DNA of 64,000 bases from Sinonovacula constricta (GCA_007844125.1 CM017557.1:61389411-61453410); one strand, 5' to 3'. Shown: positions 1-12,702, counted from the first letter of the stretch. The notes: generated by a model not told the origin, from the letters alone. Translations and numbers: made by a program.

Positions 1-1098
1 CTAGATGGTAGCAAAGAAAAAACAACAAATTAACTGCCAAAAAAAACACAGTTAATTTGGCGGATGATGACGATTGATGCATGTATTTAGATTGGTTGTA
101 CCTCCACTGTATCTTACATGCACATCAAAATGTTAACAAAATGGGACACCTTCAACTGTTTTCTGATTTGATCTGTCATCCATTATCTAGAAGTGGCCCA
201 CCACAATCGCTTTTTGCAATTTTTTTCAGCATTCTTTCGAAAAATAAATCCGCTCAGGCCATATTAGTTTACAATTTGCAACCGCTGTGTTCGATTTGAA
301 ATGCCGAAAAGGTAAAGATAATGTTCTAAGTATTCTGCAACGAATAATTCCATAACAATTTGTCTATTGAAAGTAAATTTAAATTCCAACAGATTCATGT
401 TTCAATGGGACACTCGTTTTTCTTAAATGCAGAAATGAAATTGTCAAATCAAAAGCTAAAATCTAGTTCAAAACACTCATTAAAAAGGAATACCACAAAG
501 GCAAATCAAGTATGCCACACTTCCAGAGTGGTTTAGAATGAACTCCCCTAACATGTATTTGACATCAGACTACAGTTTCAGTTGGTTATTGGCGAATGGC
601 TTGTCATTAATACAAGCATCTTTGACTTTGGATGCACACAATGGTGGCTGCAAACCAAGTTTACAAATATTGTAAAAACCGGTATGATCATTGTGTATCA
701 CGGTACTGTATTGACTTTACCCAGTATCAAAATATATCAGGTATACCCTGACAGCCCTATTACCAAGACATGAAGCCATATGTTGACAGACTGAGTAAAT
801 GCAAGTCTGCAACTCTAAATGCTCACACTTGCATGCCATTTATAAATGCGATGTGATAATTTTTTACATGTATTTTTGTAAGGTTCTAATTTTGTAATAA
901 AAGACATGTATGCTACTGCTGAGACACAGAAATGGAAAAAAAGGGACATAATTACAGACAGATGGACCTTATTTACCTAAAAACAATTTACCCTAGCACT
1001 GAAAGATGAATAAAATAGTGTCTTGTGCAATAAGAAAAGGGTATATTTTTATGAACTAATAAAAACTACACTATAGGTATTTAGTGGGAAGGACTTAC
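1..1098. other. MRCK intron 2 sequence, no exon seen
   Basis: AT-rich sequence downstream of exon 2 on the gene's strand. I found no further kinase exon: no glycine-loop or catalytic-loop motif is readable on the minus strand. It is interpreted as the start of a long intron. Confidence 0.5.
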
Positions 1099-1230
1099 TG
1101 AAGTCGATGAATTCAGAGATGCGTTTCTCTCGTTTCAGTGCTGGACTCTGACACTCCTCAAAAAGGACCATGAGGATGTCCAGCAAGGTCTCAATGCTCA
1201 GGGCTTCCCCATGGCTGTTGAGCACACCGC
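1099..1230 (-). CDS. CDC42BP (MRCK/gek): MRCK exon 2
   Basis: This exon is 132 nt, flanked by an acceptor ending TTTTAG and a GTAAGTCC donor. It encodes GGVLNSHGEALSIETLLDIL and the following cap helix. Its first 14 nt are the end of the exon-proximal unit of the 38-bp minisatellite at 1217-1705, so the residues GGVLN are built from repeat sequence. Confidence 0.8.
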
Positions 1231-4001
1231 CTAAAACAGTAACAAATAACATTTGTTGAGCACCTAGCCTGAAATAGTATCAAATAACATTTGTTGAGCA
1301 CCTAGCCTGAAACAGTAACAAATAAGATTTGTTGAGCACCTAGCCTGAAATAGTAACAAATAACATTTGTTGAGCACCTTGCCTGAAATAGTATCAAATA
1401 CAATTTGTTGAGCACCTAGCCTGAAATAATAACAAATAACATTTGTTGAGCACCTAGCCTGAAATAGTAACAAATAATACTTGTTGAGCACCTAGCCTGG
1501 AATAGTAACAAATAACATTTGTTGAGCACACTGCCTGAAATAGTAACAAATAACATTTGTTGAGCACCTAGCCTGAAATAGTAACAAATAACATTTGTTG
1601 AGCACCTAGCCTGAAATAGTAACAAATAACATTTGTTGAGCACCTAGCCTGAAATAGTAACAAATAACATATGTTGAGCACCTAGCCTGAAATAGTAGCA
1701 AATAAGGTAACTGAAGTACACAATGGTCATTGAGCACCCCACCTGAAATAGTACACGCTAAAGTACACAAAGGCCATTGGAACATCCCCTACTGAAATAG
1801 TACAAATATGATGGTTTAAGAACACAATAGCTATTGAGCACTCTGTCTGAAATAGTACCAAATAGATAGTTTAAGCACACAAGGACTGGTGAGCACCCCA
1901 CCTGAAATAGTAAAAGTAAGTTATTTTAAAAACAACTTCTGTTGAGCATCCCACCTGAGACAGATTAAGCACACAACATTATTGCACATATAGTGACTGG
2001 TTTATAGAAAATTTAAATATGGTTTAACCTCTGCCCCTATCAAATCTAATCACTGTAAACAACAGAAATGATGGCTAAATCTAAAATCACTAAATATGTG
2101 TAATATGCAACAGAGATAATTTATTGTTTAATCATACAAAAAGAATATATAATACAAACATTGGTGTTTCAAAGGGATGCTTTAAAGAAAATCAAAACAA
2201 CTACAACACTGATTCCATTGAATTAAAACTGAGACCAAATTATGTGAAAAAGCAAATCACTGAAAAAGAATGATTTTATAATGCATTATCCTAATTATAT
2301 ATCATTTAAAACCAGCATGCAAAATAACAAACATTATTACATCAAAAGAATAAAAAGAAAATATCTTTCTGCATTTTAATGAACTGACCACATTTAATGA
2401 TTCATTTTATTTATCACTGAATTGTTAGGGGAAAAAAGATAATGCCATAATGGGATTGGTTTCAAACCATTATAATCTTTTTATCCATGATTAACTCTTT
2501 AACTCAGTCATACTATGATTGCTATGATCTTGCTTTGATCTCACTTTGACAATTATATTCCCAAAGAAACAACAATGGTATTTCTCATAGCACAGTATCT
2601 ACAATAACACAATAGCCAGGTTCAAACAATACATCCGTAGGTGATTAATAATTAGCATCCCAACCCTGCCTTATTATTTATATATGTTGTAAAGATGATG
2701 TACACTACTATATGTACAAATCTTAAATAAAATGTTTGTTCTGCTTTGTTCTGTTCTTATTTTAAATAACTACTTGCAGCTCATTAACTAATGAATTATT
2801 TTAGACATATAGAAATCAAATGTAGGTGTTGTTAATATGCTCTCCCAAGAGCTTTCTGTCCAGGCAGCTCAGCTGGTAGAAGATCTACCAATCTGACTCT
2901 AGGGTAGAATGTGGTAGAGTTCTAACCTTGCCTTGGGTGAAATATATATCCCCTATAATCAGCATGTGGACAACTTCAAAATGTAATTATAAATAATAAG
3001 TCATCATTTTAGAGGGTTAATTTTAATCATTAACAAGTAATGTCCACAACTTACAATAAACACATGTATACATAACTACAATAACAAACAAGGTTAGATA
3101 CAAAGAAGTCTCTTTCTACCAGTCAATCTCTTGATTTCCCCTAAGGTGAATTTGCATTAATTTCTCACCTGCTGTATTTTAGGTTCTAAGTATATAAAAA
3201 AGACAGTTATTTAAAAATTTAAAAAATATTTTTACCATATGTGCTTATAATGATCACCTGATATGATATTTAAATAAAATGTCTGAGTAATTGAATTATT
3301 ATTATGATTATACATTAATAACTGTCAACTAAATTGAGATTTCTGTAGTATTTTAAGGCAAAAAACCTCATCTTTGTAGTATTTGCCAGTATTTGCCAGT
3401 ATTTGCCACTTTGGGGAGTATTTTCCAGGCCGGTAAATACCGGAAGTGTTGTTGTTTTTTCATTTCTTTTTATAACATGGGCAACAAAGACAACAAAATG
3501 CAGGATGGCCACCTAGCAGGGACTGAAATGCAACTTGCAAGAGACTGATGGTTCTGTCCAGCAGATGCCTGGCTTCAAAAGAAGGGAGAGGTGCTTTCGA
3601 TATGCTCTACCAAGAGTCACTTGGCTGAGCAAGTGATTATAGAGAAGGAGGTCATGAGTTAGAAACCCTGCTCGGTTGGAGGAAAGGGGCTTGGTTTATA
3701 ACAAAAAAACATATTTATATACATTTATTACATATCGTTTAAAGGTGGTATCTAACAGTTTGGACCAAAGATTTTTTACCAATATAACCAAATCTGTCAA
3801 TGTTAACTTTAAAGGTCCTGCAAAATGCTGTTCATTGATGCCCTAGATCTTTATTTATAGTGAACCATAAATCCATACTCATCAATGCAAACAGGTATTT
3901 CCTCTATCTGAGCTATGCTGCAGAGATAGCTATATTTAAACTAAGAAAACCATGTGACAACGTACTTTCGAAAATGAGTTTTAGCAGACATCATTATTGC
4001 G

Positions 4002-4047
<46 letters not shown>

Positions 4048-5242
4048 GTCACTTCATGTTAATGAGATACTCCAGCGGTTCATGGTTAGGGGTTGAATGC
4101 TGTTTCAGGCTTGAAAAGGGGTAAACAAGAGAATTCAGACATGTACTTTTTTGTTAACTTTTTGCTTAGATTCATTACTGTGTTGGATAATATTGTTCTT
4201 TTCTGAAGAAGTAAAGTGCAAAAACTATTCAACACTCTTGCTTTGTGTGTCATCAGGACCTATTTTTACCAGGGGCTTTTAACAAAGCAATGTCTCAAAG
4301 AGCAATAACCCTAGTTATGTAGTAAATTCATACAGTGAACAGAATAATAATACACCATTTACCACATGGATCTTCAACTCAAATACATAGGAGCTAAGAA
4401 GATACTTATTTTAAGTTTGCAATTACAATATTCATATACTTCCAAGTCGACCCACTAGAATCTCTAATCCAATCATATCATATCATCACTAAATGACCAT
4501 AATGGCCAACATTAACACTAGCATTGTTTAAAATATTAGTGTTTTTTTATAAAGGGGCATCAAACAAGATATATTCAGTTGTGAATATAGTCATGGCTGA
4601 CTGTTTAATGTTTTCTTTTTCTAAATGATAACTCAGCAAAGACAAACCAGACATTCTCAATGATTAATGATACATAATACAACATCTCAAAAGATACAAT
4701 GATCAAATTAGGAAATAATTCAGGAAATGAACCCCACTCGTTTCTCTAAAATTTAGATAAAACCATGGACACAAACATGTGTTTTCTCTTAACACTCTAT
4801 GTCTTTCAGACTTCAAATGAAACGTAACAACACAGACAGGCCACTTCCTGCAAATCCTTTCAAGGCTAGTACTTTGGTTGGGAACAACTTTCCATTTACA
4901 AAATATGATTTTACTTAATATTTATACATATACAATCACTTGTACACGAGTTAAACTCATGTTTGAATCAAAATTGTATCCATATCTTCACATCTGTCAT
5001 AATATTTATCTATTAATATTTAAGAATGAGCACAAGATAAAAATAGGAATCAGTTGACCTAGTTTCAAAAGTGTCTGCTTTCAACATAAATACGGTAAAT
5101 TTCAACATTGTTTACAACAGCATAAGGCTTTAAACATGGAAAATAAATTATTACAACTTCAAAATGGTGAATACGTTTGATATTACTCACCTAGATAAAG
5201 CTCTTCGAGCTTTTTCAGGCGAGAATCTGGCTCCAGTGACAT
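1099..5242 (-). CDS. CDC42BP (MRCK/gek): MRCK-type (CDC42-binding) Ser/Thr kinase, N-terminal coding exons 1-2, partial
   Basis: Two coding exons join cleanly: exon 1 (5191-5242) and exon 2 (1099-1230). The spliced product starts MSLEPDSRLKKLEELYLGG and continues ETLLDILMVLFEEC, then LKREKRISEFIDF. This is the helical N-terminal cap of MRCK-family kinases, which in human MRCK-alpha reads FSVETLLDIL...EC...LRREKNILEYLEW. MRCKs are large kinases that bind Cdc42-GTP and phosphorylate myosin-II regulatory partners to control actomyosin. The kinase domain, coiled coil, C1, PH, CNH and CRIB parts are not in the window and must lie beyond position 1. Splice phase is 1 at the exon 1/2 junction (TATCTAG + GCGGTG) and also at the exon 2 donor (GACTTCA then GTAAGT). 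Other DMPK-family kinases share this cap more weakly, so MRCK is the best but not the only option. Confidence 0.8.
1217..1705 (-). repeat. 38-bp minisatellite containing the MRCK exon-2 splice acceptor
   Basis: About 13 head-to-tail units of 38 bp start with GTTGAGCACCTAGCC on the plus strand. On the minus strand every unit reads TTGTTACTATTTCAG then GCTAGGTGCTCAAC, which is a plausible 3' splice site plus the first 14 exon bases. The unit closest to the exon is the real acceptor. Because 38 is not a multiple of 3, stepping by one unit changes frame and stepping by three restores it. All three minus-strand frames stay open over many units. Confidence 0.95.
1706..1965 (-). repeat. Degenerate extension of the 38-bp minisatellite
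   Basis: Diverged units with longer spacing (ATTGAGCACCCCACCTGAAA, TGAGCACTCTGTCTGAAA and similar) continue past the clean array. They look like older copies. Confidence 0.75.
1966..3738. other. MRCK intron 1, mostly unique AT-rich sequence
   Basis: No exon-like open frame with splice signals was found. Two weak tRNA-like fragments occur: GGCAGCTCAGCTGGTAGA near 2863 and an inverted one near 3590-3690 (ATGCTCTACCAAGAG ... CTGAGCAAG). They may be old SINE heads. Confidence 0.4.
3739..4003 (+). mobile_element. TTAA-MITE copy A (5' half, truncated)
   Basis: It begins TTAAAGGTGGTATCTAACAG, the terminus shared by all family members in this window. It then follows the shared internal text (GATCTTTATTTATAGTGAA, GCAAACAGGTATTTCC). 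The copy breaks off at the AT microsatellite and lacks the 3' terminal repeat. Confidence 0.75.
4004..4045. repeat. (AT)n microsatellite
   Basis: About 20 uninterrupted AT dinucleotides at the broken end of MITE copy A. Confidence 0.95.
5191..5242 (-). CDS. CDC42BP (MRCK/gek): MRCK exon 1 (start codon)
   Basis: The ATG at 5242 opens 17 codons plus one base, followed by a GTGAGT donor. RLKKLEELYL aligns with the RLRQLEQFIL segment at the start of human MRCK-alpha, which fixes the start. The intron to exon 2 is about 3.96 kb and carries a truncated MITE, an AT microsatellite and weak tRNA-like relics. Confidence 0.78.
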
Positions 5243-5730
5243 TGCCAGATCACTCCCTTGCCAGCAAGTCAACCCAAACTGAAATTACACACGTCGTTTA
5301 ACCGCATCCTCTGCCGCCATTAACGCGATCAGGTCGCTATATCCAGGAATGATCTATCCCACTCCCATTTCGGAATGAAGAAATGTGAAAACTGAGTCTG
5401 ATTTCGAAGTACGATGTCAAAATCTGGGCGTCCAATTTTATCCAGTGCACAACACTGCAGTCGTCCTACAATTTCAACGCCGATTTTCACGATTCAGAAA
5501 CGACATACAACCAAAGGCAAGTGTTCGTTGGATATATAAATGCACTTGTTTATAGAATAATTTTATATATCTCCAAGTTTCACAAAAATTACTTAACGTG
5601 CGCGAGATTTTGCATACCCAGGGTATGGATTATATTTTCATTGATGTCAAACATGGCCGACTTCGGAATTACGGCAGTGCATTCTGGGAGATTTGTCATA
5701 CACCAGTGACGTCACCTTCACCCCTTTCCT
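5243..5730 (-). promoter_or_regulatory. Probable MRCK 5' UTR/promoter with CRE, ZNF143-like and YY1-like sites
   Basis: Upstream of the MRCK start the sequence is locally richer in CG dinucleotides. A perfect palindromic CRE (TGACGTCA, 5707-5714) sits near GCATTCTGGGAGATTTGT (5680-5697), which resembles the ZNF143/Staf element, and near CATGGCCG (5652-5659), which resembles a YY1 site. Grouping of such sites is typical of animal core promoters. No TATA box is placed convincingly, and the transcription start is not determined. Confidence 0.45.
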
Positions 5731-5943
5731 GCCGATCTCAGCAGGTACTTTTGTGTATTGAAATAGCTATTGCTGTGTTTTGTGTATTGGATAATATGCA
5801 AGACGCAGTTCTCTAGTTGATAGCCAAAGAAAATTAATAGTTTTCTACCCATTATTTTTGTTCCGTAAATTGTTATCAATGCCCGCATGTTTTGACAGAC
5901 TATTGTTTAACCAAAATAGCTGCTTAATTGCATATTTAAATGT

Positions 5944-6016
5944 ATCATCATCATTATCATCATCATCATCATCAGTAACAACAATCAAATCCGTCATCAT
6001 CATCATATCCATCATC
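5944..6016. repeat. (ATC)n trinucleotide tract
   Basis: Imperfect CAT/ATC runs in two blocks. Apparent acidic or serine-rich open frames here are products of the repeat. Confidence 0.9.
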
Positions 6017-6239
6017 ACATTCCTCTTTATTATCTTCATTCATACTCATCTCCAGATTGCCATAGGCGACCTATAAGATTGTACCTTATAGTGGTCGACA
6101 TTTTGTTCAGGCTATTTATTTGGAATAAGTTTGCTAAACAATCTTGCCTCTTACGTAGAAGATCCATTCTGATACTGGATACTATTTTCTTGTTTGTTAA
6201 AGTGACTGGATATAATAGGGGATTATACTAAGATAAATC

Positions 6240-6535
6240 AAAATGATTGTTTTGCGTTCATTGTTTGGGGGTGTGTTGTTGTTGTTTTTGTTTGGTGGTT
6301 GTTGTTAATTGTATTGTATTTATTTAGTATAGTTGTTTTTGTTGATGATTTACTTATATTATTATTATTGTTGTTGTTAATAATAATAAGTATTATTATT
6401 ATTGTTGTTGGTAATAATAATAATAATATTTATTATTATTATCATTATTATTAATCATCATTATATATTTGTTTGCTGTTTTTTGTTGTTGTTTTTGTGG
6501 GGGTGGGGCTTGTGTGTGTGTGTGTGTGTGTGGTG
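6240..6535. repeat. GTT/ATT-rich tract ending in (TG)n
   Basis: Simple sequence: GTT-rich, then ATT/AAT runs, then a pure TG run at about 6510-6533. Nothing here is coding. Confidence 0.9.
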
Positions 6536-9500
6536 TTGTTTTTGTGATAACAGTATTAGAGCTCAACGTAACAATACAGCTCACATACCTTTCACGTAAT
6601 ATGCATGCCGATCCCGCAGAACAATCCTCTTTATTAACAAAACCGCGGATACTCGTGCACGTGTTATATGCATACTCATAATTAGCAAAGAATATATTCA
6701 CTACGGAGATTTAAATTTAGTTTTTATACAGTTCTTAAAATGGCGAGGTTCGTATAATGCAGTCTCTTATTTGAATAGATCGCCACAATGGCGAAATAGT
6801 AAATGGCAGTATGCATAGTAATATAATGTAATAGAATATGTCAAGGTTGAAACTGGTAAAATCTAGCGAACACCCACCTAAATTTGGTAGTCCATATTTT
6901 GTCCAGACGACTTGCATTAGGAGCTTCCGCCGCAAAAGATACTCACAGTTCATATGTACATGTATTTATATATATTTTTTTGTAAAACTCCAGCTCTTTT
7001 CTTTTTACTTATTTAAGGACATTTTTCTCGGCATATTTTTGTTATTTGTAATTCGATATTATTTTTAACGTCTAGCTATAAAACGATTTTAAAGTCATAT
7101 TGTGCAAAACCCACGGAGTCCCTATTAATTTGTTACGTGCTTATTCATCAACGTTGAACTGTTTTACACACAGAATCAACTAAAGGTGACGAAACGAACC
7201 TTTTCCATTGCCGTTTACACACCAAAGCAGAAATAATATTTCCTGCTATTTTTGGAAACCGAAAGAACTGCGAATATAGGGCTTGGCTGTCAGGATTTGT
7301 TGGGACCCAGCATCGCTTATAAAATAATAGGAAGACAAACATGACGGTTTTTTAAAGATAATAATTTTATAAAATGCGCAGATGACATTAATAAAACAAC
7401 ATATAAACAATGATAACCTAGTATGTGTTCATTAAGTAATAATACGTATAACGAGGGGATTTCCCAGCTTAAAAATACAACATAGAGATTTCTCAGAACA
7501 ATGTGAAAAATCACGTCAGAGATATTTTTAGATTTTGTTTGTATAATCTCACGTATTTTATCCATAGTTTGTCATGCCCAATTTAAAATGAATAAATTAA
7601 TTTTTATTCAAATGACAAATTGAATTTGTACTCATATAAGTTCTGTTCGAAATTTACAGTTGCTTTTCTCCGCCGCCAACAGTTCTCCCGTTGTCCGTCT
7701 GCTAGAAGTCAATTCTGTGAAAGCAACCAGGGAATATTCAATTAAACCAATTAATACATAGCAACAGAAAACAAGACTACAGCTTGCGCCACTCTCTTAC
7801 AGTCGGTTCAATACATTAAACATAGTAACAAACGATAACTGCGTAGGGAGACGCAACTTGCGAAGAAACACGTGTAGAGGCCATGTCGTAGAGCAAATGC
7901 CAAGGTTACATTTCAAGATCAATGTGGAACCATCTTTCCTCCGGGAGCAACTTCTCTGAAAGAAGCCTGGGGAGCTTAAGGTTATATCACATAACAGGTC
8001 CAACAGGTAGGGTCGCCGACTTGCAACTCTTCTTATTCCATGGCCCTCACCGCGCAGGTTCGAGTCTCGTCATGGAGAATGACTTAGTGGGAGCAGTTAA
8101 GTTTATTTGCGATGCGCCGATGGTTTTACCCGGGCAATTATCTGGGATCTTTCGACCTGAACCAAAAATAGCTTTACGTCGCTATGACTACCATTGCGTC
8201 GACGCAAAGTATTGTTTAGAGGTCAAGGTCACCTATTTAAGGTCACATGCGGAGCATCTTAGGTACTAGTGAACTTTTATGTGAAAAGCAAATTGTTTAT
8301 CTTCATGAAGCCTTACAAATTTGTACAAACATGCACTGCGATGGCTAGCAATAGTCAAGATTATATTTCAAGTAAAATGTGTTACCCTTTTTCAACCTGG
8401 ATCCTTTACTTTGATAGTAGCCCGGAGATCTAACGGAACCCCAATTATGTTGAAAGAATAAGCATTTTCAAAACATGAAGCAGTCAGTTTTATGTTAATA
8501 AACTGGTAATTTATTTTGAGATAGATGTAACAAGATTTGCTACAAATCTTGCCCGGTTTCTATTTTATGTTTTGACGTAACATCAATTTTACCATTATGT
8601 GTTTGAACTAATATTTTTGGCTTAATAAAAATAAAAACTAACAGACAAGTGCTAAAACTGATTTTATTGGCTGGATGATATCAAAGTATGTTTCAAACAC
8701 ACAGTAACAAAAAATGTAGCACTGAAAAAACACACAAAAAAAACAAAGGAAAAAAATGGCATCGATAAAATCAAAATTAAATCAATAAACTACAAAAACG
8801 TTTGATTGCCCTTATTATAAGGCTTTGGAATGAATTATTCAAAATACAAAACAAATTAAGAAGACATGGTTAAGCATGTACAGTACACAGAAACTGACAC
8901 AAAACAGGGAAAGAGTGCTATGTGAGAACAAGGATTTCACTCCCAGCATTTCTTTAATCTTCTTTCACCTTTACCATAATGACTCAAATATTGTACTCAC
9001 TCATGTATTGTATGCACCCCAAGTTTGGGTGTAAAAATGAGGGGAATACATATGTAAATTTCCTTGTATCGAGCGACCTCACTACTTGTTTCTCAGGGAT
9101 ATAAGCAATGTAGTATTAATTAAAGACCCACTTAAACCCCATAGTTAAACTTTCGATGTTAAAAGTTGAATAAAATGGAAAGTTTTCTGCACTAGATCTG
9201 CAAACCTTCCCTTGATCTATCACTTATTTTATGCCTCTTTTTTTTCCAGCATCTTTTTAATAATATAGATGAAAATAGTCTTAAGATGATCATTTACTAA
9301 CACTATTTTTATTATAATACACTACAAAATTTGATGAACAATCTAAATAATTGTTAATTAACTTTACCAGCGAGATAAGTGGGCCTGTAACACAAATCAA
9401 TGAATGGAAAGAGTGTTTTTTTCTCTTTGAAAATGACAGATTAAACCATTTACTTGCTGGAAACTCCATTCACCAATTTTTACATAAATCATACTCCACC

Positions 9501-9735
9501 CAAATGTTTCCAGCAAGTACAGGGTTGAGGGTATTTTCTACATTTCACTGACTTAACTTTATGTTAATCTCAAATTAAAACAAAAAATATATATGACTAG
9601 GATATCTAAACATGACACATCAGCTCCATCAAATATGCATTGCTTCAGATAAATGCGGTGTACTGGTTCTACACAGGAAGTGAATAGCCTAAACTATTTC
9701 CAAAGTGAGTGGACAGAAATAAGTTTAAACGGAAC
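6536..9735. other. Intergenic, between MRCK and the J-domain gene
   Basis: AT-rich sequence without a gene I can support. Around 7990-8110 a tRNA-like fragment with a B-box-like CAGGTTCGAGTC suggests a diverged SINE; a fortuitous open frame over it is not convincing. Confidence 0.4.
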
Positions 9736-10240
9736 TTAACGAGGGTATCCAACAGTTTGCCTGTATCAAATTCATGTTACAATACTGTACCACTGCTTTG
9801 GGGAATTAGGGCATAATATCTAATAAACTTGTACTTTAGTATAAGTAAAGATAGTTTGGAACACAGACTTTATTGTAAGAGATTACGCATCGCTATAAAA
9901 ACACTTTAAAAGTTCAATTATTCCAATTCTATAAATAATCACGAGTGCTCTGGGCTCAAAATAGATATTGACATCGGAGAAAATCACCCTGGATGATTAT
10001 GTAACCGTCATCTCAAGAATGAGTTCTCAATTTGTTTTCTTAGTTAAAAATAGCCTAACTCTGCAGTGTGGCTCAGATAGGAAATACCGTTTGCAATGAG
10101 AAATGGAGATTTATGTTTCCCTATTTACACTGATCTAGGGCATCAATAAGCAGCATTTTGCAGGCTCTTTTCAGGTAACAAAGACTTACTTGGTTATTTG
10201 AGAAAAATATTTTTGTCCAAACTGTTGGATATCACCTTAA
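9736..10240 (-). mobile_element. TTAA-MITE copy B (complete, inverted)
   Basis: About 505 bp, flanked on both sides by TTAA. The left end reads GAGGGTATCCAACAGTTTG and the right end AAACTGTTGGATATCACC, so the ends are inverted repeats of each other. Internal text matches the other copies in reverse orientation (CTAGGGCATCAATAAGCAGC). Confidence 0.85.
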
Positions 10241-10394
10241 AGATCCTAATGTAAATGGCTTTTTACTAAACACCCATAAACATGAAATTTGTATAAATTC
10301 TCTATATTGTTTGACTAAACTTTTAAGATAAATCAAGACAGAAGAATTAAACCCTTATTTTCGATGTGGTCCTTACTACCTAGAACATAGCATA

Positions 10395-10505
10395 CAGCCT
10401 TGCCCATGTACTAACAATTTGTGTCAAGTATAGGGGTTAAAACCTGGGACCCCTTGATCTCAAGGCCATTGCCACATCCACTACACATGGGCAAAAACAT
10501 AACAA
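10395..10505 (-). mobile_element. Diverged tRNA-like SINE fragment
   Basis: On the minus strand GTAGTGGATGTGGCAATGG resembles a box-A region and CAGGTTTTAACCCC a box-B region. Low-copy evidence only. Confidence 0.35.
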
Positions 10506-10532
10506 AAAATATTTCCAAAAGATTAGGTAAAA

Positions 10533-10710
10533 TTTCAGTGTTGTCTTTTCTAATATCCTTAATGCAAAGGAGACAAGTGAAAAAAAGTTTAGAGATGTAC
10601 AAACGAAAGTTTAGAGAGAAAAAATTTCAGTGTCTTCTTTCTTGTATCCTTAATGCAAACAAGACAAGTGAAAAAAGTTTAGAGATGTACAAACGAAAGT
10701 TAAGAGAAGT
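10533..10710. repeat. Two-copy tandem duplication, about 85 bp
   Basis: Two successive copies share AATTTCAGTGT, TATCCTTAATGCAAA and AGTTTAGAGATGTACAAACG with few substitutions. A chance open frame over both copies encodes SLEMYKRK twice but has no supporting start context or splice site. Confidence 0.85.
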
Positions 10711-10740
10711 ACAAACTGACTATCAGAATGCCAGATAGCT

Positions 10741-12702
10741 TCTCTCAAATGAACACGTTTTTTAGTTGTCTATAAAACAACCAGTAACAGCTGAAGTGAA
10801 ATAGAACATGATAACTGAAAAGTTATAGGACAAGAGTTATAGAGACACTTCACCAATTGCTTTCTTGAAGAACTTTATTATCACATATTCTTCTGAGCAC
10901 AGTTGTGATTCTGTACGTATCGCAGCACCAGATACGTTACAGGGATGATGATACAGAGGACAGAATTACCTGAGGAGTTCCAATTGATCTACATATAGCA
11001 ATACTCTTCTTTATGCAAGGATATAACACTGATGACAGTGTTTGATCTTGACTTTTATCAAGTTTTAATGAGAATCTTTTTTTTTTCTTACATCTTACAG
11101 TTAGTGCACACAAAATTGTTATACAACAAATCAGAACACCTACAACAATAAGCTGCATCTAGTGATTTTGGTCCTTTACAACAAGAAAGAAAAAACTTTT
11201 TTTTGCAGAAATTTAAACAGCTCATCCATTAGCTGTATATTGCTACTTTATTTTTTGGTGAGGTGATAGTGAGTGAAAAAAGAATATTTTTCACCTCAGT
11301 TTATTGTGCATTTTTGTCAGAAATGTGACATTATATGTTATTTTGGTAGAGGAAGACCTGAGAATAATATCTGGGTAGAACCACCTGCATATTGCTCATT
11401 TTTAAACTGGGAAAAACCTTACCTGCACAAAGGTAGTAGAAAGTATTTGTACAATTTTTGTAATGTTTTAAATATATTTGGTCAACAGTGCATTTTTTTT
11501 TGTTACCGTAGTATTTTCCCCCTAATCTTTTTTAACTTTGGTAAGCGCAGTACATTTTTAGCAATCTTGTCACATTTTGTTCTTTTTCTAAAAAAGGCTT
11601 TACTTTGGAATTATGTGACACAAGACTTATTCAAATAATAAAAGAAACTTTTAAACAAAACTTAGATCCAACTTTGACCCAAATTTTCTCTTGCAATTAG
11701 TAGTCTCAATATAGCACCATATTAGCACCATTGGTAATATATATCCTAACAAATCAAATAGCACTATGGCATATCGGTATATAGAACAATAATCAAAGCA
11801 GGGAGTGAGGGACAAAGCATACCAGTGCCCAATACTACCTTTATTTCTTTAAATGAAGATGAATAGAGTACTGCAGTATGCACAATGTAGTTCCTATTTC
11901 GTATCTTTTTGTTAATTTATCTTTATTTATTTATTTTTTTGGGGGGTGGAGAGATTAATATTGTCAATAATTAGTCTAATTAAGTAAAAAAGGAAAAAGA
12001 AAAATGCAACTTTTCAGAAAACTATCAACTATGCTGGTTACTTTAAAGATTAACAAACTTGTAAAATTACCATTTGGAATTCAAGCAACTGAAAGTTGCA
12101 ATTTTCAAGTAAACACACACAAAATCATTGATGATGGTTTACACATATAACAGAGTAGGTGATCTTTCTTACATTTGCCTGCTTAACACAATCTGATCAC
12201 ACTAAAGCATGTAGAGTAGATCGCAATTAAAACTGACCTGGATCTACCCTATTTACCGCCAAATCTCAATCAAAATGTCTTGTTATGCAGGAAGTTGTGA
12301 ATAAATATTGGAGAATCAAGTATGGGTTATTAACAAATGATGCTGAGGAAATACACTTCATTGGATAAAGTGGTACACTTGGGCTATGGCATGCTTTATC
12401 CTAAATCCCATTGATATCTACCTCAATATAACATACACACTACACAATCACAAACCTTATACAAAATATCACAACCTTTTCAATACATGGCTTAAGAAAA
12501 GATGATACAAAAACCAACAAGTGCATTTAAAATTCTTCATTACTCAAATTTCTGTAGCAATCTACTAGTTCATTAACCCGTACTCTTATTGTCCAAGAAA
12601 CCACAAATGAACCAGTCATTCTTCAACGCCCCTCAAGATCTAGGTCAGGTTTATGCCCAAAATAGATCATGTCTATTTCCTATACTTGACACATACTTCT
12701 TA
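10741..12702. other. Intergenic, no gene supported
   Basis: AT-rich sequence with T- and A-runs. Open frames of up to about 120 codons are composed of low-complexity hydrophobic residues from T-rich DNA and look fortuitous. A short piece near 11345-11420 (CTGGGTAGAACCACC) is a fragment of SINE family S3. Confidence 0.4.

Noticed and set aside
1264..1643. Repetitive open frames of 75 codons on the minus strand
   Set aside because: They arise because a 38-bp unit without stops cycles through frames; not a protein by itself, although relevant if an upstream acceptor is used.
7922..8269. Open frame of 115 codons on the plus strand
   Set aside because: It crosses a tRNA-like fragment, has no recognisable domain and no splice sites.
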